NCBI GenBank assembly: GCA_900768805.1
Contig: CAAGEF010000115.1
Span: forward strand, 1-64,000
Direction: 5' to 3'
DNA length: 64,000 nt
Origin: Clostridia bacterium
Lineage (GTDB): Bacteria; Bacillota; Clostridia; TANB77; CAG-508
Both the position numbers and the translations under genes were made by a program. Shown in pieces: positions 38,251 through 47,087 of the stretch. Within the stretch, counting starts at the first letter, position 1. The number at the start of each line of letters is the position of its first letter. The notes beneath the pieces are model-generated. The model was given only the letters and a program-made list of their open reading frames with translations, was not told the DNA's origin and did no database searches.

Positions 38251-38814
38251 TTATTCTTTATATTTACTACATGTCATATCCTGTATTTCTTCCTGAATAC
38301 GACCTTCTTTTGCTTTATTTAGAATAGAGCAATTACGAGAATGACGTTTACATTTTTTACATTTTTCTTCAAAGCATTCCAATTGTTCTTGATTATCAAA
38401 GATTCCTATATAATCAACAGGATATATAATGAGTTCTATACGAGGATTTTTTGCGTCATAATAAATCCTTTGTGGACGAAAAAGAACTACATTATCATCT
38501 TTCCAAATTAACTGTGTTTCAGTAATTGTATCATCTAAGCATTTTTCGTAATTGGAACAGTCTTTGTCAATTCGATCAAAATAAAAAACAGCATCTACAT
38601 TAAAATGCTGTTTGTCATCAACTTCTTTGTTATAACCTTGAAGTTTAACTTGTTCTTCAATGATTTTTTTAAACTTTTTTTTATAATCTTTTGCTTCCTT
38701 TGTTTCATATACTATACTCATTGGTTTTCCATTTTTAATAATGGTTCTTACACTTGTATAATGATTTACGCTAGGAGGCATAGGAGATATCAGTTTTAAT
38801 ACATTTTCTGCCAT
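38251..38814 (-). CDS. RusA-like Holliday junction resolvase with Cys-rich tail
   Basis: A 187-residue protein. Residues 1-140 match RusA endonucleases: PMPPSVNHY (11-19), then an acidic cluster D83, D85, D94/D95 and the WKDDN motif (104-108), the metal-binding acids that cut four-way DNA junctions. The extra C-terminal 45 residues carry a cysteine cluster (CKKCKRHSRNC), a probable zinc site not found in the standard protein of about 120 residues. It shares TAATG with the preceding gene, so translation is coupled. In phages RusA resolves branched replication intermediates before packaging. Confidence 0.85.
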   Translation of the reverse strand: MAENVLKLISPMPPSVNHYTSVRTIIKNGKPMSIVYETKEAKDYKKKFKKIIEEQVKLQGYNKEVDDKQHFNVDAVFYFDRIDKDCSNYEKCLDDTITETQLIWKDDNVVLFRPQRIYYDAKNPRIELIIYPVDYIGIFDNQEQLECFEEKCKKCKRHSRNCSILNKAKEGRIQEEIQDMTCSKYKE

Positions 38815-39194
38815 TAATTAATACTCCCTTCTAATACAACTTGCATTGAAGAAGAAGTACCAATATTCCCATTTATTATTAATCTTCGTATATACATATT
38901 ACATGGAATATCATATAATATTTGTTGCCCCTTACAATCATCTAATGAAAATCCAATTCCTTCAATCCATATTTCTTTTATCTTATTTTTTTTATACCCT
39001 TTAAAATGATTTTGCAATTCTTTATTAAATAGAGCATTAGTGATATCTATTTCAGAACAATTTATAGAATCTAAATCTAAATTAAAGTCTGTAATTTCAC
39101 TTAATGTTATTTTTGTATCATCTGTAAATAGTAAAATAATATTTTTAATTCTATCTAGTATAAATTGTTTGTTATTATTTGTTACTAATTTCAT
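38814..39194 (-). CDS. Unknown 126-residue protein of the accessory island
   Basis: The start is the ATG of MKLVTNN, preceded by AAAGGA; a longer frame begins with TTG. Predicted alpha/beta protein rich in N and I. It overlaps the GIY-YIG gene by 20 bases and the RusA gene by TAATG, so it belongs to the same translationally coupled block. No family recognised. Confidence 0.5.
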   Translation of the reverse strand: MKLVTNNNKQFILDRIKNIILLFTDDTKITLSEITDFNLDLDSINCSEIDITNALFNKELQNHFKGYKKNKIKEIWIEGIGFSLDDCKGQQILYDIPCNMYIRRLIINGNIGTSSSMQVVLEGSIN

Positions 39195-39627
39195 GTTCCT
39201 TTTTCTCCTCAATAATTTTCTTTCTCAATTCATTACATCTCTCATAACTTGAAGTATGAAATAATCCATCCACATAATTTACAACTTCACCAAAATCTAC
39301 TTTATCTCCCTTAAACCATTCTGTTTTTGGTATTCTTGCAAAATCATAATGGCTATGACAAGTTCCTTCTATAGAAGATAAATAAGTAGCTGGGGAACAG
39401 TATAAAGCTGTAATTTTGTTTCCTGCACCATTACTACCTGATAAACTTTTTAAGCGTTGTTCTATATTAGTTGTCTTACCAATTTTTACATTACCTTGTG
39501 GCATGCTTAACATTACATATATGTATAATTGTTCATTGTCTAATATTGGTATGTCTTTTAATAAATGCATATTTTCTTCTGTATAAATAATAGGAGAGTG
39601 TGATTCTCCTTGTTTTTTCATATTCAT
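39175..39627 (-). CDS. GIY-YIG/T5orf172-type nuclease
   Basis: A 150-residue protein. The pattern LYIYVMLSM...KIGKTTNIEQRLKSL at about 32-63 is the GIY-YIG core variant of T5orf172 (MUG113) proteins (Y-IG-T--NI--R). A later EWFKGD (about 104-109) fits the family's E and W residues. Such genes are usually free-standing homing or DNA-processing nucleases in phages. It carries AAAGGAT upstream of ATG. Confidence 0.8.
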   Translation of the reverse strand: MNMKKQGESHSPIIYTEENMHLLKDIPILDNEQLYIYVMLSMPQGNVKIGKTTNIEQRLKSLSGSNGAGNKITALYCSPATYLSSIEGTCHSHYDFARIPKTEWFKGDKVDFGEVVNYVDGLFHTSSYERCNELRKKIIEEKKEHEISNK

Positions 39628-39721
39628 CTTTTATATCCTTTTAATCCTTATTATCCTTATTATGTTTATTATATTTATAATATTATATATCCTTATTATC
39701 CTATTTATCTTTTTAATTATA

Positions 39722-39757
39722 AAAGAGAGTAGTAATAAATTTTCTGCTCTCTTTTAT
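39722..39757 (-). terminator. Terminator after tyrosine recombinase
   Basis: Stem AAAAGAGAG/CTCTCTTTT with T-rich flank on the minus strand, 10 bases after the recombinase stop. Confidence 0.6.
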
Positions 39758-39767
39758 CTGTATATTT

Positions 39768-40790
39768 TTATAAATCTTCAAGTCCTTTTACTTCTGAACC
39801 TTTAATACCATCTTTTGTAAAGAATTTACCAAAAGAATCAGAAGCTTCATTGTCATTGTAGATGTTTAGCATTTCTGAGCTACTCCACCCGAAATATTCT
39901 TGAATAACATCTGCTGGTAAACCAATTCGAAATAGTCTAGAGCATAATTGATGTCTAAGAGCATGGAAATAAAAATCTCTACCTAAAATTTTTGAAATAG
40001 TATTGGTAAAGCTATTTAAAGTACTTACTTTTAAAACTTCATCAGTATTTTGTTTAACAAATAGATACTCATTCTTTAATCCTAATCCTTTTCTCTTATT
40101 CATCCATAAATCAAAATATTTTTTAAAATCTAATAGTGTATATTTAGTTAAGGCTTTTCCTGCTGAACCTCTTCCTTTAGTTTTTATTTTCTCCGGCGTT
40201 TTATATAAAGCAGCATCAGTCATAATATTAGAATCATCAAAATATGAAACTTTATATCTTAATAATTCTGATTTTCTAGCTCCACCAAAAGCAGCAAGAG
40301 CAAAAGCACAAGCACATTGCAATTTTCCTTGTTCTACTAAAGTATCAAGTATCATTTGTACTTCTTCATCAGTAATAATAGTTTTATCTCTAACTACTTG
40401 TTTTACAGGAGATTCTACTTTTCTTATAATTGGTTTATAATTTTTAATTTCATCGTCTAAAATATTCTCAATGTAATTGCTCATAGAAGATAGAGCTGAT
40501 TTTACACGAGCTAGTCTATTAGAACTCCAATTCAAATCTGACATTGCATATTTTTGAAATTTTGCAATTTCTCTTTTTGTTAATTCAACAAAATATTTGT
40601 TATCATTATTTTCTAAGTTCCAACAGAAAAATATGTCCAAATCTGAATTATATCCATTAATAGTTCCTTTACTACGATCAATAGAAATAAGGTAATCTAA
40701 AAAATCATTTTTTAATTCAATATTTTTCTTATTAATTTTTTTTAATTTGTCTGGAGTAGTAATATTATTATAAATAGTAGTTCTTCCCAT
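39768..40790 (-). CDS. Tyrosine recombinase, candidate tail-fibre invertase
   Basis: A 340-residue protein of the phage integrase / tyrosine recombinase superfamily. Residues about 22-120 form a core-binding SAM-like domain (FLDYL...GTINGYNSDL). The catalytic domain has R172 (GGARKSEL), a lysine-rich beta-hairpin near 200-206 (KIKTKGRG), H276-A-L-R279 (HALRHQ), W302 in place of the second His (FGWSS), and nucleophile Y311 (NIYND). All key residues are in place. No attachment site or repressor is seen beside it, and it lies among structural and nuclease genes. It could integrate the phage, resolve multimers, or invert the tailspike segment. The last fits the palindromic 22-bp sites at 701 and 4283, but the link is inferred. 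Confidence 0.88.
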   Translation of the reverse strand: MGRTTIYNNITTPDKLKKINKKNIELKNDFLDYLISIDRSKGTINGYNSDLDIFFCWNLENNDNKYFVELTKREIAKFQKYAMSDLNWSSNRLARVKSALSSMSNYIENILDDEIKNYKPIIRKVESPVKQVVRDKTIITDEEVQMILDTLVEQGKLQCACAFALAAFGGARKSELLRYKVSYFDDSNIMTDAALYKTPEKIKTKGRGSAGKALTKYTLLDFKKYFDLWMNKRKGLGLKNEYLFVKQNTDEVLKVSTLNSFTNTISKILGRDFYFHALRHQLCSRLFRIGLPADVIQEYFGWSSSEMLNIYNDNEASDSFGKFFTKDGIKGSEVKGLEDL

Positions 40791-40801
40791 TTATTTTTCT
40801 C

Positions 40802-40844
40802 CTTTGTTGCATAAAAATAGAACAGTATTATTCCTGTTCTATTT
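40802..40844 (-). terminator. Terminator overlapping the 85-residue gene's stop
   Basis: Stem AATAGAACAG/CTGTTCTATT followed by TTTAT on the minus strand. Confidence 0.6.
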
Positions 40845-41085
40845 CATTTATAATTTCGTATGTAATTTCTACAGGTACTACAACCAAAAGAGTTTCTAGA
40901 TCATTAGTATCACTTCTATAATAATTAATCATTTCATTTGCTAATTTTGAACTATTAAATTTACTACATCCTTCTATATCAGAAAAAGTATATTTTCCCC
41001 AATGTAAAGAACGTAAGTATTGAGTATTATTATCTAATGTTGCAATAACATATTTCCTAACCATCTTTTCTTTATATTTTGTCAT
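40828..41085 (-). CDS. Unknown 85-residue protein
   Basis: A small alpha/beta protein (MTKYKEKMVRKYVIATLD start). No known domain. Upstream of the recombinase in the same transcript with a terminator between. Confidence 0.5.
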   Translation of the reverse strand: MTKYKEKMVRKYVIATLDNNTQYLRSLHWGKYTFSDIEGCSKFNSSKLANEMINYYRSDTNDLETLLVVVPVEITYEIINEIEQE

Positions 41086-41106
41086 AATTTTCCCTTTATA
41101 TCTTTT

Positions 41107-41331
41107 TTAATCTAATTCATGATTACACCATGCTTGATATAATGGATAAGATTCTTTCCTATCAAAAATCATTACTAATATGTCATTACCAGTTTTTTCA
41201 TCAACACTTGTATATATATCTATTGGATATAAACCATTCTTAATATATAACAAATATTGTTTTGGATTTACAATTCGACATACTTCACATGATGAATAAT
41301 CTCTTGGTTGTAAATTACTTTCTATTATCAT
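41107..41331 (-). CDS. Small DUF5659-like protein
   Basis: A 74-residue protein. The pattern VCRIVNPKQYLLYIKNGLYP and the WCNHEL end recall small DUF5659-type phage proteins that bind DNA or peptides; this is recalled from pattern only. It lies in the accessory island, transcribed before the 85-residue gene. Confidence 0.5.
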   Translation of the reverse strand: MIIESNLQPRDYSSCEVCRIVNPKQYLLYIKNGLYPIDIYTSVDEKTGNDILVMIFDRKESYPLYQAWCNHELD

Positions 41332-41349
41332 TTCCTTTTTCTCCTAAAA

Positions 41350-41397
41350 ATAAAAAAAGGGGATATAATTACATGAATAGTAAATTATACCCCCTTA
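41350..41397 (-). terminator. Strong terminator
   Basis: A GGGGG-containing stem (right arm AATTATACCCCC, left arm GGGGATATAATT) with T7 tail on the minus strand, after the 119-residue zinc-finger gene. Confidence 0.65.
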
Positions 41398-41433
41398 AAA
41401 ATTTTATATTTAAATCATTTAAATCACTATTCA

Positions 41434-41793
41434 TTATTCATTTTTTGTAACATTAGATTTTCTTACCATCTTGGGTGTTACACTTTTCCCTGTGTTTTCA
41501 TCTTTTGTTTCATTTGTCTTTTTAATATTTCCATAAACCATATCAATAGCGTCAGAAATTTTATGATGAAAATCAATTTTATTTGTTAAATCACATTTAT
41601 CAAATTTTTCTTTAGCTGCTTCTTTAGAAATTGCTTTTTCTAAAAAATCGGAAGCAGTTTCAAAAATTGTTTTGCAATTATCTGAACAATATAAAACATG
41701 CCAAGGTTCTTTATTTTTGTCCTCTTCACATGAAGGACAATATGAGTACTTTTTTGAGCATACAATACATTTTCTATTTTCTTTTCTTGCCAT
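41434..41793 (-). CDS. Small zinc-finger protein
   Basis: A 119-residue protein with CIVC (9-12), CPSC (19-22) and YCSDNC (about 35-40) forming a zinc finger, then a helical region. The type is common in gut phages near nuclease genes. Function unknown. Downstream of the HNH gene. Confidence 0.55.
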   Translation of the reverse strand: MARKENRKCIVCSKKYSYCPSCEEDKNKEPWHVLYCSDNCKTIFETASDFLEKAISKEAAKEKFDKCDLTNKIDFHHKISDAIDMVYGNIKKTNETKDENTGKSVTPKMVRKSNVTKNE

Positions 41794-41823
41794 TTGCTTT
41801 TACTCCTTTCATAAATTTTAATT

Positions 41824-43107
41824 TTATGTAGTTATTACTTTATTCACATTTTCTGGTTTTAAAATATTACCAGCTAAATATGACTCTATTGTAAAAGGAA
41901 TATCTATTCCCAATACTTTTCTTTTATTATTTATATATTCTTCTAATTGTTCTGGTGTGTTATTAAGTGTCCCATATGTATTATGAAAAGAACCAGGAAT
42001 TGAATGGTTATGACATTCTTTACATAATAAAATAGCATTATTATCTTCGTACCTTAAATCTTTATAAGTAGAGAAATTATATATGTGATGCATTTCTTTT
42101 ATAATATTCTTAGTCTTTCCACAACATTGACATGTATAAAAACATTTTTTATAATTTCGTTTTATCCATCTTTTATATTCAAGAGAATTTCTTTCTTTAA
42201 CTCGTTCAGGTGTAATTCCACCTTTCCAATTATGATTGTTTTCTTTTGATATTTTACTTAACCATAAGCATCCACAAGATTGAATTTTTTCACTTTTTAA
42301 ATGACTTGATAATATACTTTTATGTTTTGTACCACAATCACAATCACAAAACCAATATGTTCCTTGTCCTTGTTCTGTTCTTTCTTTATCTAATTCTTTA
42401 ACAGTAAGATAATTAAACTTTTTACCAACTAAATTTTCAATGTTATAATGAGTTTCTTTTACGCATTTGTGACAATTAAAATTATATGTAACTGAATTAT
42501 CTATTTCTCTTAAATAATCTTCATGCGAATTATTTTTACATTTCCACCATACTTTTTGTTTAGAATGAGAAGTATATTCATAGGGACTTTTTTTATTTTT
42601 ATCTGACCATATTGTTACAACTTCTGGATACAAATATCCTAATGAATTAGTTAAACATACACGTTTACCAGAACAATAAGGACAATTATGCGAATGACTA
42701 AAATTTGAAGCTAGTAAGTCATAATCTGGATGTGTATTATTATTTTGACATTTTAGCCAAATTTTTTTCTTTGATGAACCTTTTGATATTTCAAAAGGTG
42801 ATATTTTATTTTTTTCTGACCAAATCGTTTTTAAATAAGTTTCTCCATAATTATCTATTATATATTGTCCAATAGAATTGCATTCTGGACATTCTATTTT
42901 AGTTCTTAAACTAGTTATATTATTCAAATTTTTTTGATAAGATTTATGAATATCTCTGTTACATTTAAACCAATATTTTAAGTTTGAACAATATGAAACT
43001 TGTTCAGGCTTTTCATTATTTAAATTATAATCCCATAATTTTAAATAATCTTGTTTATTATTTTCTAAACACCATTCATAAAAACTCTTATTTATTTTAT
43101 TTTTCAT
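41824..43107 (-). CDS. Free-standing HNH endonuclease with zinc-ribbon repeats
   Basis: A 427-residue protein. Residues 1-235 contain three or four DUF4379-type treble-clef repeats (W-x-KC...CPYCSG or CPECN), a central segment with CDCDCG and CGC zinc ligands (about 270-300), and a C-terminal HNH nuclease: CQCCGK, then MHHIY (about 360) and CKECH (about 385). The ATG of MKNKINKSF follows GGAGGATAT closely, 23 codons inside the longest frame. It sits immediately downstream of the split major tail protein gene, whose small intron has no ORF of its own. This is the arrangement of 'collaborative homing', where an outside endonuclease mobilises the intron. Confidence 0.85.
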   Translation of the reverse strand: MKNKINKSFYEWCLENNKQDYLKLWDYNLNNEKPEQVSYCSNLKYWFKCNRDIHKSYQKNLNNITSLRTKIECPECNSIGQYIIDNYGETYLKTIWSEKNKISPFEISKGSSKKKIWLKCQNNNTHPDYDLLASNFSHSHNCPYCSGKRVCLTNSLGYLYPEVVTIWSDKNKKSPYEYTSHSKQKVWWKCKNNSHEDYLREIDNSVTYNFNCHKCVKETHYNIENLVGKKFNYLTVKELDKERTEQGQGTYWFCDCDCGTKHKSILSSHLKSEKIQSCGCLWLSKISKENNHNWKGGITPERVKERNSLEYKRWIKRNYKKCFYTCQCCGKTKNIIKEMHHIYNFSTYKDLRYEDNNAILLCKECHNHSIPGSFHNTYGTLNNTPEQLEEYINNKRKVLGIDIPFTIESYLAGNILKPENVNKVITT

Positions 43108-43147
43108 ATATCCTCCGTAGATATTTATATTATTTCCGATACTTAAA

Positions 43148-43183
43148 TAAAAATAGAAGAGATGTTCGGAATACATCTCTTCT
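43148..43183 (-). terminator. Terminator upstream of HNH gene
   Basis: Stem AGAAGAGATGT/ACATCTCTTCT followed by ATTTTTATTT on the minus strand. Confidence 0.7.
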
Positions 43184-43215
43184 CAATAAGAATAGCTAGT
43201 TCTTATCTATCTATT

Positions 43216-43252
43216 TTTAAAAAGAGTAATAAGTTTTGACACTTATTACTCC
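43216..43252 (-). terminator. Terminator of the major tail protein gene
   Basis: 11-bp stem GAGTAATAAGT/ACTTATTACTC followed by T5 on the minus strand, 12 bases after the stop of exon 2. Confidence 0.7.
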
Positions 43253-43264
43253 TAATAGTTTTAT

Positions 43265-43327
43265 TTATTCTTCATCATCGTCAGAAGCGATATAAATAGA
43301 ATAAAGTTCCTTATCTGCGCTACAATA
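43265..43327 (-). CDS. Major tail protein, exon 2 (last 20 residues)
   Basis: A 21-codon exon ending YSIYIASDDDEE then TAA. It resumes the tail protein after a 335-base intron: GCT at 43663 joins TAT at 43327, with U before the intron and G at its end, in phase. The acidic end is typical of tail tube proteins. The exon was found only by looking for the continuation of a truncated frame, so automatic annotation would miss it. RNA data should confirm the exact junction; GCT|GCA is the best in-phase choice. Confidence 0.65.
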   Translation of the reverse strand, partial: YCSADKELYSIYIASDDDEE

Positions 43328-43662
43328 CAGATTAAATACCCTCGATTTCTCGATATTTTATTAGGGTTTAGAGCACATCATCACCTTATTAATAAATAAG
43401 GGCAAGGCACTTCTGGTATACGAATTGCACGTATCCATACAGACTTCATAAACTAACTAGAGTTCGTATGTCTTGCTCGTTACACCTTCTAAAATGTCAC
43501 CATTTTAGCTTGGCACTGGATTACCATTTTACAGGCTTCCCTGTTAGCATGAATATTAAGTAATCATTTCCTATTACAAACTATACGTTATTCACACACC
43601 CTATATTTATAGGTTCACCTTGTTTATTTTTAATACATCGCTGTATTAGTGAACTATCATGC
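43328..43662 (-). mobile_element. Group I-like intron in the major tail protein gene (no ORF)
   Basis: 335 bases with several short inverted repeats and GGTAATCC-AGTGCCAAGC, similar to group I P/Q elements, and without an open frame. It follows exon 1 that otherwise ends with an early stop (TGA at 43657). Homing would need the neighbouring HNH gene. Confidence 0.6.
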
Positions 43663-44394
43663 AGCAAATAGAAAATTCACCTGAAGATCTCCCTTGTACT
43701 CAATTGTACTTTCAGTCGTAAGACCAATACTTACCTCTGGAGATACTTGGAATGAAGGCAGAACAATGTAGCAAGCACGAACTGTATCTGCACTACAAGG
43801 GTCTACACAAAGAGCTTTAAGAGTAAGCTTAACTGTTCCTGGGAACTTATCAGCTTTGTTACGAATTGCAACACCATCTTTAACAGCTCTATTGTATTTA
43901 ACAACATACTGAGTCTCATTTGCATCAGTAGGAGGAGTAAGTACACCTGCTGTTGTTAAACCAAATTCTGTATCAGAAGCACCAACAGCCTGTTCATAAG
44001 ATTTGCCCATTGTACCATTAGTTGCTAATGCATTAACTTTAACTGTACCCTGTACATAATCTTTTAAAGTAACTGTAGCACCAGCTTTTACAGTAATAAT
44101 TTTAGGCATAGTAATAGTAGCAGTATCAGAAGCTACTTCTTTACCAGAACCAGAAGCTTCACCGATTACGTTAAGATTTAACATAGCGTTAGTAGCAGTA
44201 AAAGTACCTGCTTTGCCCTGCCAGAATTTCTTAATCAGTGTTCCGTCCTTGTCCTTTGCCTCTTTTGCTTCCGCAGAAATTTCAATAGTTGCTTCAGATA
44301 ACTGAGTCAGAGTATAAAGTGGATTACCATCAAAATCTTCTGCAAGAGCCATCTGAATTCTGTCAATAATAAGGTCATCTAATTTAAATGCCAT
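43663..44394 (-). CDS. Major tail protein, exon 1
   Basis: 244 codons from the ATG of MAFKLDDLI, with GAAAGGAG upstream (the longer frame starts with TTG). It has the compact beta structure of a tail tube subunit (DGTLIKKFWQGKAGTFTATNAMLN early, VKLTLKALCVDPCSADTVRACYIVLPSFQVSPEVSIGL late), with an Ig-like insertion about 100-150. With exon 2 the protein is 264 residues. The unspliced frame ends at 43657 after NFLFAA. It is the expected tail-tube gene: downstream of connector genes, strong ribosome binding site, flanked by terminators, as for a protein needed in many copies. Confidence 0.85.
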
Positions 44395-44437
44395 ATTTGT
44401 TTCTCCTTTCAAATTAATTTTTGAGTAGTTTAAATAT

Positions 44438-44467
44438 AAAAATAAGAGAGTAAAAATTACTCTCTTT
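44438..44467 (-). terminator. Terminator upstream of major tail protein gene
   Basis: 9-bp stem AGAGAGTAA/TTACTCTCT followed by TATTTTTATA on the minus strand. Confidence 0.6.
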
Positions 44468-44493
44468 AAAGCGAAATTTTATTATTAAAATTT

Positions 44494-45351
44494 TTAAATA
44501 CTTCTCATAAAATTTAAAGCATTTTCATCTAATCCTTTAACATCAACCATGCCAGAATACATTCCTGACATAAGGGCAGTAGTACTTTCATAGATTTGTA
44601 ATCTTTGTACACTGTCCATAAATTGAACAATACCTACTTCTTTTAAATCATTTAAGCTATATTTGAAGCCGGGATGATTAATACATGAAGATATTAAAGG
44701 TAATAATATTGATTCAAAATGATTATCTTTTTTAGAATGTAATAACATCTTTTCTTCTTCGATAATAGATTCCTTTGTTGCTTTTCCTTTTGCTTTTTCA
44801 ACTTTTGGATGAATATTAAACATTAATCGTAAATATTCAGATATACAGTGATAAGTCTGTTCTGAAATTTCCAAGTTTTGTTCTTTGTTATATAAAGTTA
44901 TCTCTTGATTATCTTTCGTTTGTTTAGTACATAGTTCAAATAATTGAAAATCAACATCACCAAATAAAATAGAAGTAGATTCTTTATCTAATCTTTTAAT
45001 AAGAATACAAAATAATTGATAATCTGAAATCTTATTCCAATCTATTCCTAAATTCCATAATTGTAATCTATAAGAAGTAGTATTAGAAACAAATGGATTT
45101 AGCATAATATAAAATTTTTCTTCTTTATAATCCAATATATTTTTTATTGTAGGTTGAAAAATAGTTATATCATTTGTATCAGGACACTTGATTGTATATG
45201 GTTCACCAAAGTACATTTGTAATTTATCAAAATTAAATTCGGTACTTTTAGAAGAAGTGGCAGTAGATTTGCTATTTTGATTTTTTATTTGATTTTCAAT
45301 TTGTTTAAAATGGTTATTATTCAATTCATAATTAGAATTATTAATATCCAT
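44494..45351 (-). CDS. Unknown 285-residue protein before the major tail protein
   Basis: A largely helical protein with a conserved-looking centre (NPFVSNTTSYRLQLWNLGIDWNKIS) of the type found in tail chaperone-like proteins of Clostridia phages. It overlaps the upstream gene by 11 bases. Located just before the tail tube gene, unlike standard chaperones which lie after it. Function not assigned. Confidence 0.5.
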   Translation of the reverse strand: MDINNSNYELNNNHFKQIENQIKNQNSKSTATSSKSTEFNFDKLQMYFGEPYTIKCPDTNDITIFQPTIKNILDYKEEKFYIMLNPFVSNTTSYRLQLWNLGIDWNKISDYQLFCILIKRLDKESTSILFGDVDFQLFELCTKQTKDNQEITLYNKEQNLEISEQTYHCISEYLRLMFNIHPKVEKAKGKATKESIIEEEKMLLHSKKDNHFESILLPLISSCINHPGFKYSLNDLKEVGIVQFMDSVQRLQIYESTTALMSGMYSGMVDVKGLDENALNFMRSI

Positions 45352-45925
45352 ATAATCCTTTATTAATTTTATTATTTATATTATTTGGAGTTGTAGTTTC
45401 ATAAATAAATTCTCTATAGTAATAACCATTTTCTGCAATTCTTCCTCGGTCAGAGATTTTTTCTAGATGAATGCCAAAAGCATTTGACCAATCAAATTCA
45501 GATTGAATAATCATGGCTAATAAATCTTGCCTAGCCATTCCCCAATCTGTAATATAATCTTCTTCATGAGATACTGTTCTAAAGATAATATTTTTAATTA
45601 TTAAATCATCTCTATAACGTGGTTGTTCAATTTCATTAACTTCAAAGCATACAAAATTTTTTACTTTACTTTGTATTTCAGGAATTTTAAGAAAATTAAA
45701 GATGTTTACATTTCGATATGAATCACCATTTTCTGTATCTTTTAAGTTTGTATTATGTAAAGCAGAAAGTAAATCTGAATTTTTACATAACATATTTATA
45801 ATTTTATATTTATATCTTTCAATATCGTTATAAAAAAATCCTTTACCGTCTTGATGGCTTCTATTTATTATATCTTGCATCTCAGAAGATAGTTTCGGTT
45901 CTTTTTCTTTAATAACAAAACCCAT
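45341..45925 (-). CDS. Probable tail terminator/completion protein
   Basis: A 194-residue protein with alternating short strands and helices (VKNFVCFEVNEIEQPRYRDDLIIKNIIFRTV). Position after the connectors and before the tube protein fits tail terminator or completion proteins. It begins where the upstream gene stops, sharing a base (45925). Assigned by position only. Confidence 0.45.
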   Translation of the reverse strand: MGFVIKEKEPKLSSEMQDIINRSHQDGKGFFYNDIERYKYKIINMLCKNSDLLSALHNTNLKDTENGDSYRNVNIFNFLKIPEIQSKVKNFVCFEVNEIEQPRYRDDLIIKNIIFRTVSHEEDYITDWGMARQDLLAMIIQSEFDWSNAFGIHLEKISDRGRIAENGYYYREFIYETTTPNNINNKINKGLYGY

Positions 45926-47073
45926 TAAGCAACTACCTCCATTTCTACAAAATCATAATAAGTTTTATATTCATCATATATTTTTATAGTTACAATATAT
46001 TTAATTAAGTCCTTATTAATAGCAGCGATAGTGAACATATTTTTATCAATAGATATATCAAAATAAGAACTTAATTCTGATAATCTATCAGTATAATCTT
46101 CATTATCAATAAGGATATGCCATTTACAATTTTCATTAATATTTTCTATATTTGGAATAGCTTTAATTATTTGTGGTTGTCCATTAACATGCAATTTATT
46201 ATTTACTTTTGATAATTTCCATGTTAAAGAAGAATTTGTTATTTCTTCTGAAATTTCTATATCAGACTTTGTTGGTTTTATACTTGATTCAATAAAATTA
46301 CAAATCATATGTATATTAGAGTCATTAAAAAATTCTTCATCAACTCCACAAAAATCTGTATGTTCATTATAATGTGTTTGAGATAAAATGAATTTTGAAA
46401 TTCCTAAAGGAAAAGTATCCATTGCTTTAGTAATTTCATAAGTCTTTGGATGTATTGTATTGTCAGTAATCATAAATCTTTTTCCATAATCAAGCTCTCT
46501 AATAAAATCATTAGTTGGGACTATAAAAGAAGTCTGATTTTCTATACTAGTTACAAATCCGTCATTCCAAATGCCGGAGTTGTAATTATTTCTATCTCTA
46601 ACACATCCTAAACATTTTCGATATTTTTTATCCTTATCTAGCCATTCAAATAACCAATTACATTTTAAAACATTATATCTGTCAAAATCGCCTTTATCTT
46701 TTCCAACGATAATCCATTTTTCAATAAGTTTAGTATTATCGTCTTGTATATCAATGTAATAACCAAGTCTATGTTTTTGATCAGATGAGTCATCAAAAAT
46801 AATTTCAGGATTTATTCCTGGTCTAAATTGAATCATATATTCAACTTGATCTTTTTCAATTGTATATGTCTTTATTTTTAAAAATCTAAATTCAAGTTCT
46901 ACAGGTTCATTATCTTTATAAATTTCTGACATATAACAATTATAAAGTTTACCTTTTCTATAAGTCGTAGAATTTGCGAATGTTTCATTCATTACCATAT
47001 CCGCAGACTCTTTAAATTGCTCTCCTATAATAGTAGAAGAGTAATGTTTTTGCATATTTTCAAAAGAAGGCAT
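45925..47073 (-). CDS. Head-tail joining protein, unknown family
   Basis: A 382-residue beta-rich protein. The C-terminal 90 residues (WKLSKVNNKLHVNG...YIVTIKIYDEYKTYY) look like an Ig-like beta sandwich. In this slot siphoviruses have head completion or stopper proteins. The two CxxC-like cysteines (CLGC, about 153-156) are noted. No family named. Confidence 0.5.
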   Translation of the reverse strand: MPSFENMQKHYSSTIIGEQFKESADMVMNETFANSTTYRKGKLYNCYMSEIYKDNEPVELEFRFLKIKTYTIEKDQVEYMIQFRPGINPEIIFDDSSDQKHRLGYYIDIQDDNTKLIEKWIIVGKDKGDFDRYNVLKCNWLFEWLDKDKKYRKCLGCVRDRNNYNSGIWNDGFVTSIENQTSFIVPTNDFIRELDYGKRFMITDNTIHPKTYEITKAMDTFPLGISKFILSQTHYNEHTDFCGVDEEFFNDSNIHMICNFIESSIKPTKSDIEISEEITNSSLTWKLSKVNNKLHVNGQPQIIKAIPNIENINENCKWHILIDNEDYTDRLSELSSYFDISIDKNMFTIAAINKDLIKYIVTIKIYDEYKTYYDFVEMEVVA

Positions 47074-47087
47074 AATTATTCCTCCTT

